A stretch of 9,416 bases of DNA from assembly GCA_009697555.1 (NCBI GenBank), contig WLQV01000025.1:1-9416 (forward strand), written 5' to 3'. This document shows, piece after piece, positions 1 through 6,130 of the stretch. Source of the stretch: Actinomycetota bacterium (GTDB taxonomy: Bacteria > Actinomycetota > Actinomycetes > Nanopelagicales > Nanopelagicaceae). Position 1 is the stretch's first letter; each line of letters begins with the position of its first letter. Under the pieces are notes generated by a model. That model was not told where the DNA came from. It saw nothing but the letters and a program-made list of their open reading frames with translations, and made no database searches. The translations under genes and the position numbers were made by a program.

Positions 1-328
1 ACTTGCAATTCGCTACAAAGATGATTATTCAAAAGCTGGAATTCCCATGTTGCCAGTTGTAGCAACTCGCGGAAAAGTGCGCATCCAAATGTGGCTTCAT
101 ACCATTTCAATGGTTGTTGTCTCACTTCTTTTGATTTATCACGCAAAACTTCCACTCTGGTCTTTTTTGATAACACTAGTCCTGGGTCTTATATTTATTG
201 CTCAACTCTTTGCACTTAAAGATGGCGCTGCGAATTACGACAAAGTAGCGGTGAAGATTTTCCAGTGGTCGATTACTTACTTAAGTCTGTTTTCACTACT
301 TCTTATTGCAGGTCAATTAGCGCTTTAG
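1..328 (+). CDS. ctaB: Heme o synthase (protoheme IX farnesyltransferase), C-terminal part
   Basis: Partial gene: the 5' end lies outside the window, the first whole codon is at base 2, and 108 codons precede the TAG at 326-328. The first visible residues (LAIRYKDDYSKAGIPMLPVV) match the conserved cytoplasmic loop of UbiA-family heme o synthases. Three hydrophobic helices follow (about residues 28-46, 49-72 and 83-107 of the visible part), as expected for the C-terminal membrane bundle. In this family the enzyme transfers a farnesyl group from farnesyl diphosphate to protoheme IX, making heme o for haem-copper terminal oxidases in the cytoplasmic membrane. The ATG at 47 falls inside the conserved loop and is not the start. 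The 3' end overlaps the convergent metZ by 12 bases. The alternative symbol is cyoE. Another UbiA prenyltransferase is possible but fits the loop less well. Confidence 0.88.
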   Translation, partial: LAIRYKDDYSKAGIPMLPVVATRGKVRIQMWLHTISMVVVSLLLIYHAKLPLWSFLITLVLGLIFIAQLFALKDGAANYDKVAVKIFQWSITYLSLFSLLLIAGQLAL

Positions 329-1540
329 TGCTTGGCCTAAATCTTTAATTAAGTCATCAACATGTTCTAGTCCAACAGAAATTCGTACTGTTGAATCGGT
401 AATTCCCATCGCGGCTTGAACATCTGGTGCAAGGCGGCGATGTGTAGTTGAGGCTGGATGAGTCGCAAGTGATTTGCTATCGCCGAGATTGTTGGAGATG
501 TCCATAATTCGCAGGTTACCGAGCAGCTCAAATGCCTTGGCTTTCCCACCTTTTACATTCAGCCCAATGATTGATCCGCCACCGCTCATCTGCTTCTGCG
601 CAGTAGCAAAGTCAGGATGTGACTTTAAGCCGGGATAGCGAACGAGTTCAATCGATGAATGTGACTCAAGAAATTCTGCAATCTTCTGAGTGGATGCATT
701 CATTTCATTAACTCGTAACGTCATCGTCTCGAGTGACTTAACAAGAACCCAGGCATTAAATGCACTTAATGCCGGGCCAGTGTGGCGAATAAATGGGAGC
801 AATGACTCCTGGAAATAATTGAAGTCACCGAGAATTGCACCAGCGAGTACTCGACCTTGACCATCAATATGTTTAGTTGCTGAGTACATAACAATGTCTG
901 CACCGTGCTTGAGCGGTTGTTGCAGCACGGGCGAAGCCACGGCGTTATCAACAATTACTTTTGCACCAACTTTATGTGCCAAATCGCTCACCATTTGAAT
1001 GTCTACGATTTCAAGAAGTGGATTGCTTGGCGTTTCAATAAATACCGCCTTGGTTGGTCGGCTCAGGGCCGCGCTCCAAACATCCTTTTTATTACCGGCA
1101 ACTAGATCAACTTCAACGCCCCACTTAGGAAGAATCTCAGTAAGAACAACATGGCATGAGCTAAACATGGCTGCACTTGCTACAACTCGATCACCGGCAG
1201 ATACCAAGCAGGCAAGTGAGGCAAACATTGCGGACATGCCAGATCCGGTTGCTAAGCAGAGCTCGGCACCTTCAATTGCTGCAAGACGTTTTTCAAACAT
1301 TGCAATTGTGGGATTTGCAAAGCGACTATAAACAAAGTGATCGGTCTCATCGGTAAATGCATCAGCGGCTTCTTGTGCGCTGGTGTAAGTGAAACCACTG
1401 GAGAGATAGAGCGCCTCGGAAGTTTCACCGAATCCACTGCGTGCAAGTCCTGCGCGCACTGCATCGGTTTGTGGTTGCACCTTCCAATCGGGATCAGGTC
1501 GATCCGACGTTGGTTGATAACCCCATGGTCGCTTAGTCAT
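317..1540 (-). CDS. metZ: O-succinylhomoserine sulfhydrylase (PLP-dependent, Cys/Met metabolism family)
   Basis: A complete 407-residue protein, the usual length for trans-sulfuration-family PLP enzymes. Visible motifs: YSRFANPT (71-78), whose Tyr and Arg contact the PLP phosphate of the neighbouring subunit in this family; ATGSGMSAM (97-105), the phosphate-binding turn; ETPSNP (169-174); VDNAVASP (197-204), with Asp198 expected to bind the pyridine nitrogen; and SATKHIDGQGR (220-230), with Lys223 the expected Schiff-base lysine. The HIDGQGR form is typical of MetZ rather than MetB or MetC, so the likely reaction is O-succinylhomoserine plus sulfide giving homocysteine in the cytosol, bypassing cystathionine. 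Use of the O-acetyl substrate, or cystathionine gamma-synthase activity, cannot be excluded from sequence alone. It is encoded alone, convergent with ctaB and divergent from the ABC transporter. The ATG at 1540 is supported by a TACACT hexamer placed for leaderless transcription. Confidence 0.88.
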   Translation of the reverse strand: MTKRPWGYQPTSDRPDPDWKVQPQTDAVRAGLARSGFGETSEALYLSSGFTYTSAQEAADAFTDETDHFVYSRFANPTIAMFEKRLAAIEGAELCLATGSGMSAMFASLACLVSAGDRVVASAAMFSSCHVVLTEILPKWGVEVDLVAGNKKDVWSAALSRPTKAVFIETPSNPLLEIVDIQMVSDLAHKVGAKVIVDNAVASPVLQQPLKHGADIVMYSATKHIDGQGRVLAGAILGDFNYFQESLLPFIRHTGPALSAFNAWVLVKSLETMTLRVNEMNASTQKIAEFLESHSSIELVRYPGLKSHPDFATAQKQMSGGGSIIGLNVKGGKAKAFELLGNLRIMDISNNLGDSKSLATHPASTTHRRLAPDVQAAMGITDSTVRISVGLEHVDDLIKDLGQALKR

Positions 1541-1546
1541 TTGCTA

Positions 1547-1552
1547 AGTGTA
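1547..1552 (-). promoter_or_regulatory. Putative -10 element of metZ, leaderless
   Basis: On the - strand TACACT occupies positions -12 to -7 relative to the A of the metZ ATG, so the predicted transcript starts at the start codon. There is no Shine-Dalgarno sequence between it and the ATG (TAGCAA). A -35 element is not convincing; the best candidate, TTCCGC 18 bases upstream, is weak. Confidence 0.6.
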
Positions 1553-1614
1553 ACTATCAGCCAATCCTCAGCGGAACGCCTTTAATGAGGTCATTCACGC
1601 TCAGATAACTCGGC

Positions 1615-1620
1615 TATGGT
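1615..1620 (+). promoter_or_regulatory. Putative -10 element of the ABC exporter operon, leaderless
   Basis: TATGGT ends six bases before the ATG at 1627 and so occupies -12 to -7 if transcription starts at the A of the ATG. The intervening GGCTAC is not a ribosome binding site. It lies in the 86-base gap shared with the divergent metZ promoter, with the two hexamers about 62 bases apart. No good -35 is visible (TTCACG at 1594-1599 with a 15-base spacer is the nearest). Confidence 0.6.
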
Positions 1621-1626
1621 GGCTAC

Positions 1627-2535
1627 ATGAGTGCGCCAGCAATTTCAGTTACAGATCTAACAAAGAAGTACAGCGAACGCAATGCGCTCTCGCATGCAAA
1701 CTTCGAAGTTCCACTTGGCACAGTCTGTGGTTTCGTTGGTCCAAATGGTTCTGGCAAGACCACGACCATCCGCATGCTCCTTGGTTTGATTTCACCCACT
1801 GGCGGAACTGGCACAGTGCTTGGTGAACCGATTCAACATCCCGAGCGCTATTTGGATCGAGTTGGCGCAATGATTGAAGGCCCTGCCTTTTATCCAGCGC
1901 TAAGCGGCAGTGAGAACCTTCGCGTTCTTGCAACACTCGGCGGATTTCCGCAAGAGCGAGTTGGCCAATTACTAGAGCGAGTTGGTTTAGCCGATCGCGG
2001 TAAGTCAAAATATAAAACGTATTCATTAGGAATGAAACAGAGGTTAGGAATTGCTGCCGCGCTTCTACCTAATCCTCAACTACTGATCCTCGATGAACCA
2101 ACGAATGGATTAGATCCATCTGGCATTCAAGAGATTCGCGATTTACTGCGCTCGCTGGCACAGGAAGGAACTACCGTCTTTGTTTCCTCGCATCTGCTCT
2201 CAGAGATAGAGGCGATTAGTGATTCCTTAGTGATGTTGCGCGAAGGTGAAGTGATCTTTGCTGGCAAGACTAAAGATCTTCTGATTAAACAACTTCCAGT
2301 GATCATTGCAAAGAGTGGCAATGTGGCAGATCTTCAAGCACTTCTTAAGATTGCGGTCGATAGTGGACATGAAGCAACAATTCGCGATGAAGCAGTCCAC
2401 ATCATCGCACCAAGTGAATGGGCCCAAGTTCTCAATAAGGCCGCCTTCGATGCCGGAATTACTCTTTCACAATTGGCACCAATTCGACCTTCGCTAGAAG
2501 AGACCTTCTTTGAAATGACAGAGGGCGATAAATGA
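1627..2535 (+). CDS. ABC exporter ATP-binding protein (BcrA/CcmA-like subfamily)
   Basis: A 302-residue protein with one complete nucleotide-binding domain followed by an extension of about 85 residues. Visible motifs: Walker A GPNGSGKT (38-45); signature YSLGMKQRLG (132-141), where the usual LSGGQ is replaced by SLGMKQ as is common in bacitracin-type and multidrug ABC-2 ATPases; Walker B LLILDEP (152-158) with Glu157 the expected catalytic base; D-loop GLDPSG (161-166); and switch His189 in SSH. It should energise export through the permease encoded next, at the cytoplasmic face of the membrane. The two genes overlap in ATGA, indicating translational coupling. The C-terminal ending with PSLEETFFEMT is typical of this subfamily. 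The substrate cannot be read from the sequence; peptide antibiotic, lipid or drug export are all seen in relatives. Confidence 0.9.
   Translation: MSAPAISVTDLTKKYSERNALSHANFEVPLGTVCGFVGPNGSGKTTTIRMLLGLISPTGGTGTVLGEPIQHPERYLDRVGAMIEGPAFYPALSGSENLRVLATLGGFPQERVGQLLERVGLADRGKSKYKTYSLGMKQRLGIAAALLPNPQLLILDEPTNGLDPSGIQEIRDLLRSLAQEGTTVFVSSHLLSEIEAISDSLVMLREGEVIFAGKTKDLLIKQLPVIIAKSGNVADLQALLKIAVDSGHEATIRDEAVHIIAPSEWAQVLNKAAFDAGITLSQLAPIRPSLEETFFEMTEGDK
2521..2525 (+). promoter_or_regulatory. Shine-Dalgarno sequence of the ABC permease gene
   Basis: GAGGG lies six bases before the ATG at 2532, inside the last codons of the ATPase gene. With the ATGA overlap it supports coupled translation of the permease and its start choice. 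The upstream hexamer position (AGAGGG at -12 to -7) carries no promoter-like sequence. Confidence 0.6.
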
Positions 2536-3323
2536 TTCGCACATTTTTAGCTGAGTGGCGAAAACTGCGCCGTCCAACACTCTTTCTTGGTTCGCTAGTT
2601 GCAGCGCTGAGTTTGAGTAGTTTGGTGACTTCAATTCTCTTTCTCATGGTTGATTCCCGCACTGGAAATTCGCGCCGCGGTGAGATGGTTTCTCGCGCAA
2701 CGCTGGAGTTGCCAAGTGGAGTAGTTATTGGATTTAGTGGCGCTGCCGGCTTTTTAGGACTGATTGCACTCTGTGTTTTTGCGGCACAGACCGCACAGGA
2801 GTACACCTACGGCACCTTGCGCAATATCTTGGTCCGTCAACCACGTCGCTTTCGCCTCTTGGTAGGTAAGTACTTAGCAATGTTAACTTTTGCTAAATTA
2901 ATTATCGTTCTTGCTTGCGCATTCAATATTGCACTCGCATACACCTTGGCACATAAGATGAATGTCAGTACCGCGGCCTGGGGAACTCATAGCGGTCTTG
3001 TTGATCTATTTCACACCTATGTCAACGTATTAATAGCTGCATTTGCCTACGGAACGATCGGAATGATTCTCGGGTTGCTTCTCCGCTCACCAATTAGTGC
3101 AATCTCAATTGGAATTGGTTGGCTTTTGATAGTCGATAACATTCTTGCCGCAACAATTAATAACTCAGCTAAATGGCTCCCAGGACAGATGATTGACACC
3201 ATCGCACGCGGCAAAAGCCCGGAGATGAGTTACTTGCATGCCACAACAACCATTTCCATCTATCTGGTAATTGCCTCTGCGATTGCGGTCGTGCTCTTTC
3301 GCCGCCGCGATGTCTCTAATTAA
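2532..3323 (+). CDS. ABC-2 type transporter permease
   Basis: A 263-residue integral membrane protein. Hydrophobic segments at about residues 17-40, 65-87, 113-139, 160-184, 186-207 and 238-256 give the six helices typical of ABC-2 permeases, with a positively charged N-terminus (RKLRR) and C-terminal RRR. Between helices 2 and 3 the cytoplasmic stretch QEYTYGTLRNILVRQPRR (89-106) followed by LVGKYLA is the coupling region of bacitracin-type and multidrug exporter permeases; it is expected to contact the ATPase. It overlaps the ATPase gene by four bases (ATGA), so the pair most likely forms one exporter with two copies of each subunit. Substrate unknown. No hairpin with a T-run follows the stop codon. 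Confidence 0.87.
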   Translation: MIRTFLAEWRKLRRPTLFLGSLVAALSLSSLVTSILFLMVDSRTGNSRRGEMVSRATLELPSGVVIGFSGAAGFLGLIALCVFAAQTAQEYTYGTLRNILVRQPRRFRLLVGKYLAMLTFAKLIIVLACAFNIALAYTLAHKMNVSTAAWGTHSGLVDLFHTYVNVLIAAFAYGTIGMILGLLLRSPISAISIGIGWLLIVDNILAATINNSAKWLPGQMIDTIARGKSPEMSYLHATTTISIYLVIASAIAVVLFRRRDVSN

Positions 3324-3371
3324 TTTAACTTTACAAGGCTTGGCTTCACCCACTTTCTCAGCTCTCTCTCT

Positions 3372-3377
3372 TATCCT
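3372..3377 (+). promoter_or_regulatory. Putative -10 element of the NlpC/P60 gene, leaderless
   Basis: TATCCT occupies -12 to -7 relative to the GTG at 3384. The AAGG at 3379-3382 is only one base from the start codon, too close to act as a Shine-Dalgarno sequence, which favours leaderless reading. It follows a pyrimidine-rich stretch (about 3345-3377) in the 60-base gap after the permease gene. No clear -35 element is visible. Confidence 0.58.
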
Positions 3378-3383
3378 TAAGGT

Positions 3384-4586
3384 GTGAAGCAGCGTCGGAT
3401 TTATGCACTCTTGTTGGTAGCAGCTCTTGCTACCGCAACTACTCCGGCTATTGCCGTCACTCCCAAGCCCACACTGGCCGAAATTGAGGCAGCTAAGAAA
3501 GTTGAAGCGGCAAAAGCTGCAGCAGCAAAAGCTGCGGCAAATAAATTAAGCGCGGCAACACAGACGCTGCGCGTTTTATCTGCAAAGTCCAATGCAGCCC
3601 ATGCCCTGTATGTGCAGGCTTTGAAAGAGTTAGATCGAGCAAATAAGAATGCGGCAGCAGCTGCCGCACACGCGCAAGCGACTGCACAGGCAGTTAATCA
3701 AGCACATCGCACCATTGGAAAATTAGCAGCGAATGCTTACATTATGGGCGGGGACTTAAGTGACATCGAGCCACTCTTAAGTTCCAATGGACCGCAGGAT
3801 TTAGCAGATCGCCTTTCAAATTTGGGAACCATGGGTGCTCAAAACTCAACTGCACTCGATCGTTATAAGGCAGCGGAAGTAATTGCAAAGGCTGCAAAAG
3901 TGCAGGCAGATAGTGCAAAAGTTGCCCAGCAGCAAGCCACGGTGAAAGTTGCTGCAGCCAAGAAAGTTGCAGATGATGCTCGGGCATTGCAGCAAGTAGA
4001 AGTAAATAAACTTCAAAAAGTTCAAGATCAAATTATGAAGGAACTTGCAAGTGCTAAGAAGAAGAGAACAACACTAGAACAACAGCGCCAACTTGCACTT
4101 CTGGAAGAGAACAATGCAAACCAGGCGACGATCACACCTAATCAGAAGAAGATTTGGCCAGATACTGGATTTAAAGGTGCAAGCATCATTCGCTCAGATG
4201 AAGCAATGCGTGCTAAAGCAGTTGCGTACGCAAAGAAGCAAGTACTTGCGCGCAAGCCTTATGTATGGGGCGCGCAAGGTCCTAATTCTTATGATTGCTC
4301 TGGATTAGTTTTTGCCGCCTACCGCGCAGCTGGTTTGGGCTGGCCTAATTGGGATCGCCTTAACGCTGCACTCTATTCAGTAGCAACAAAGCATGTACCG
4401 CTCAATCAGATTCAACCTGGCGATCTTCTCTTCTACTCTTATAAAGGAACTATCAGCACAATCCATCACATCACTATTTATGCTGGCAACGGCATGATGT
4501 GGGAAGCGAACTCCAAGAGTAAAGGCTTGATTTACTCAGATATTTATAGTGTTAACGGGCTTATGCCATTTGGTGGTCGGGTCTAG
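3384..4586 (+). CDS. Secreted coiled-coil NlpC/P60 peptidoglycan endopeptidase (RipA-like)
   Basis: A 400-residue exported protein. Residues 1-24 form a Sec signal peptide: basic KQRR, a hydrophobic core and a likely cut after AIA (22-24). Residues 30-115 and 157-247 are Ala/Lys/Gln-rich, probably coiled coils separated by a short segment with YIMGGDLSDIEPLL, as in actinobacterial RipA-type hydrolases. Residues 272-400 are an NlpC/P60 domain with the catalytic Cys305 in YDCSGLV, His362 in HHITIY, PGDLLFY (345-351), and Glu374 twelve residues after the His, the spacing of the Cys-His-Glu triad of mycobacterial RipA. The family cleaves D-Glu to diamino-acid bonds in stem peptides outside the membrane, often at cell separation. 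The segment after the Cys (WPNWDRLNAALYS) departs from the usual LPRTS. The GTG start is the only in-frame start keeping the basic end of the signal peptide. Confidence 0.9.
   Translation: MKQRRIYALLLVAALATATTPAIAVTPKPTLAEIEAAKKVEAAKAAAAKAAANKLSAATQTLRVLSAKSNAAHALYVQALKELDRANKNAAAAAAHAQATAQAVNQAHRTIGKLAANAYIMGGDLSDIEPLLSSNGPQDLADRLSNLGTMGAQNSTALDRYKAAEVIAKAAKVQADSAKVAQQQATVKVAAAKKVADDARALQQVEVNKLQKVQDQIMKELASAKKKRTTLEQQRQLALLEENNANQATITPNQKKIWPDTGFKGASIIRSDEAMRAKAVAYAKKQVLARKPYVWGAQGPNSYDCSGLVFAAYRAAGLGWPNWDRLNAALYSVATKHVPLNQIQPGDLLFYSYKGTISTIHHITIYAGNGMMWEANSKSKGLIYSDIYSVNGLMPFGGRV
3650..3668 (+). repeat. Short inverted repeat in the polyalanine part of the NlpC/P60 gene
   Basis: TGCGGCAG and CTGCCGCA form a perfect eight-base stem around a three-base CAG loop. 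It encodes part of a run of six alanines using mixed GCN codons, which by itself tends to make such palindromes. No T-run follows, so it is not a rho-independent terminator. A direct repeat of GCAAAAGCTGC (3510-3520 and 3525-3535, period 15) lies upstream in the same low-complexity region. Confidence 0.5.
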
Positions 4587-4589
4587 TCT
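4584..4589 (+). promoter_or_regulatory. Putative -10 element of tilS overlapping the preceding stop codon
   Basis: TAGTCT occupies -12 to -7 relative to the ATG at 4596; its first three bases are the TAG stop codon of the NlpC/P60 gene. The following TTAAGGC places AAGG one base from the ATG, too close for a ribosome binding site. If functional it gives a leaderless transcript for tilS and the genes after it, independent of read-through from the hydrolase gene. Confidence 0.5.
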
Positions 4590-4595
4590 TAAGGC

Positions 4596-5561
4596 ATGTC
4601 GCAGAGCCCGAATTTTCTTAAAGTTCGAAGTGCAGTGCGCGAAAGTCTTCATCTACTAGAAGCTGGCGATTGCATTCTGGTTGCAGTATCTGGTGGCGCT
4701 GATTCACTTGCACTTGCCGCAGCGGTTGCCATCGAAGGCAAAGAATTAGCGCTGAAGGTAATTGGCGCAACTGTTGACCATCAATTACAGAAGAATTCTG
4801 GCGCACAAGCCCAAGAAGTTGCGGTGCAATTGAGTGGTTTAGGAATTGAAAGTACCGAAATTCTTGAAGTAGATGTTGAGATTGTTAATGGCATGGAGGC
4901 ATCAGCACGCACTGCTCGGTATCAAGCCTTGAGTGAATTAGCAGCAAGAGTTGAAGCAAAATATGTTCTCTTGGGACATACTCGTGATGATCAAGCAGAG
5001 AGTGTTCTGCTGGGATTAGCCAGGGGATCAGGAACGCGCTCCTTATCTGCAATGGCAGAAGTAAATGGAATTTATTTACGGCCGCTTCTCTCACTCACTC
5101 GGGAAGAAAGTGTTGGTGCATGCAAAGAGTTAGGTCTGAAGTTTTGGAACGATCCCCATAATGAAGATACTTCTTACACTCGAGTGCGAGTTCGCAAGAG
5201 CGTTCTGCCAGTAATTGAAAGCGAACTTGGACCTGGTATTTCAGCGGCGTTAGCGCGCAGTGCAGCACTCCTTCGCGATGATGCGGATGCGCTCGATGCT
5301 TTGGCTGAAGAAGTTTTCGCAGAGCTTCCTGAGAGCGATGTTGAAATTGCACCGCTAGAACTACTACCTCGAGCGATTAGGACACGAGTGCTCAGATCGT
5401 TGATTTATCGGGCGGGAGCACCGGCGGGCACGCTCACAGCTGAGCATGTAGCCGCCGTTGAGGCGCTCATCACCGCGTGGCATGGGCAGGGCGAGGTCAG
5501 TTTGCCTGGGAATGTGAAGGTTGGACGGATTTCGGGCAGACTTTCGCTCTCATCCCGATAA
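4596..5561 (+). CDS. tilS: tRNA(Ile)-lysidine synthase
   Basis: A 321-residue protein, about the length of the short actinobacterial form. The N-terminal PP-loop ATPase domain shows SGGADS (32-37), VDHQLQ (60-65), the nucleotide-binding stretch GHTRDDQAES (127-136) and RGSGTRSL (143-150). DPHNEDTSYTRVRVR (186-200) is the region conserved in TilS around the tRNA-facing part, and the last 70 residues form a reduced C-terminal domain ending with LPGNVKVGRISGRL. The enzyme uses ATP and lysine to convert C34 of the CAU-anticodon tRNA-Ile to lysidine, so that it reads AUA and is charged with isoleucine; it acts in the cytosol and is generally essential. It stands nine bases after the NlpC/P60 stop and 17 bases before hpt. 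Confidence 0.93.
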   Translation: MSQSPNFLKVRSAVRESLHLLEAGDCILVAVSGGADSLALAAAVAIEGKELALKVIGATVDHQLQKNSGAQAQEVAVQLSGLGIESTEILEVDVEIVNGMEASARTARYQALSELAARVEAKYVLLGHTRDDQAESVLLGLARGSGTRSLSAMAEVNGIYLRPLLSLTREESVGACKELGLKFWNDPHNEDTSYTRVRVRKSVLPVIESELGPGISAALARSAALLRDDADALDALAEEVFAELPESDVEIAPLELLPRAIRTRVLRSLIYRAGAPAGTLTAEHVAAVEALITAWHGQGEVSLPGNVKVGRISGRLSLSSR

Positions 5562-5567
5562 TTGCCC

Positions 5568-5573
5568 AAGGAG
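5568..5573 (+). promoter_or_regulatory. Shine-Dalgarno sequence that sets the hpt start
   Basis: AAGGAG lies five bases before the GTG at 5579, between the tilS stop (5559-5561) and hpt. It is the strongest ribosome binding site in the window. It decides for the GTG at 5579 over an in-frame ATG at 5477 inside tilS. Confidence 0.8.
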
Positions 5574-5578
5574 TCGAC

Positions 5579-6130
5579 GTGGATTTAGCTGCACTTGGTA
5601 CCGATGTAGAACGCGTCATTGTTTCGGAAGAAGATTTACAAGCGAAACTGCGCGAACTAGCAGCACGTATCGATGCTGATTATCAAGGACGCGATCTTCT
5701 ACTTGTTGGCGTATTAAAGGGTGCAGTAATGGCGATGGCAGATTTAGCGCGTTACATGCAACGCCACATCGAAATGGATTGGATGGCAGTTTCATCCTAT
5801 GGCTCTGGTACAAAATCAAGTGGCGTTGTTCGTATTCTCAAAGATTTAGATCGTGACATTACTGGTCGAGAAGTTTTGATTGTTGAAGATATTGTTGATT
5901 CAGGACTAACGCTCTCTTGGTTGAAATCGAACTTAGAATCGCGCGGCGCAAAGCAGGTAGAAATTCTTACTGTCCTGCGCAAACCAGAAGCTGCAAAAGT
6001 TCATGTGGAAGTAAAATATGTTGGCTTTGATATTCCATCTGATTTCGTTGTTGGTTACGGTCTTGATTTCAATGAGAAATATCGCAATCTTCCCTTTATC
6101 GCTGTATTAGCAAAGCACATGTATTCATGA
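5579..6130 (+). CDS. hpt: Hypoxanthine (guanine) phosphoribosyltransferase
   Basis: A 183-residue protein when read from the GTG at 5579, the normal size for bacterial HPRT. Visible motifs: VLKG (46-49), the diphosphate-binding loop; SSYGSGTKSSG (72-82), the flexible active-site loop; the PRPP-binding signature VLIVEDIVDSGLTL (99-112), with Glu103 and Asp104 expected at the ribose hydroxyls and Asp107 as the general base; Lys135 in VLRKPEA; and FDIPSDFVVGYGLDFNEKYRNLP-type sequence around 150-172 that closes over the purine. It makes IMP or GMP from hypoxanthine or guanine and PRPP (purine salvage, cytosol). A 34-residue in-frame upstream extension to 5477 would lie within tilS, has no family similarity that I can see and lacks a ribosome binding site. 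The stop overlaps the ftsH start in ATGA. In Actinobacteria this gene commonly follows tilS. Confidence 0.93.
   Translation: MDLAALGTDVERVIVSEEDLQAKLRELAARIDADYQGRDLLLVGVLKGAVMAMADLARYMQRHIEMDWMAVSSYGSGTKSSGVVRILKDLDRDITGREVLIVEDIVDSGLTLSWLKSNLESRGAKQVEILTVLRKPEAAKVHVEVKYVGFDIPSDFVVGYGLDFNEKYRNLPFIAVLAKHMYS

Noticed and set aside
47..328. A complete small membrane protein of 93 residues starting at the ATG at 47
   Set aside because: The frame is open to the window start and the residues before the ATG belong to the conserved heme o synthase loop, so this is the tail of a longer gene.
373..393. Inverted repeat CAACAG/CTGTTG as a terminator for ctaB
   Set aside because: The stem is only six bases with a nine-base loop and no T-run, and it lies within metZ coding sequence encoding conserved residues; chance is the simplest explanation.
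999..1331. A 110-residue + strand frame opposite metZ
   Set aside because: It is wholly antisense to metZ, has no ribosome binding site or leaderless hexamer that I can see, and resembles no family.
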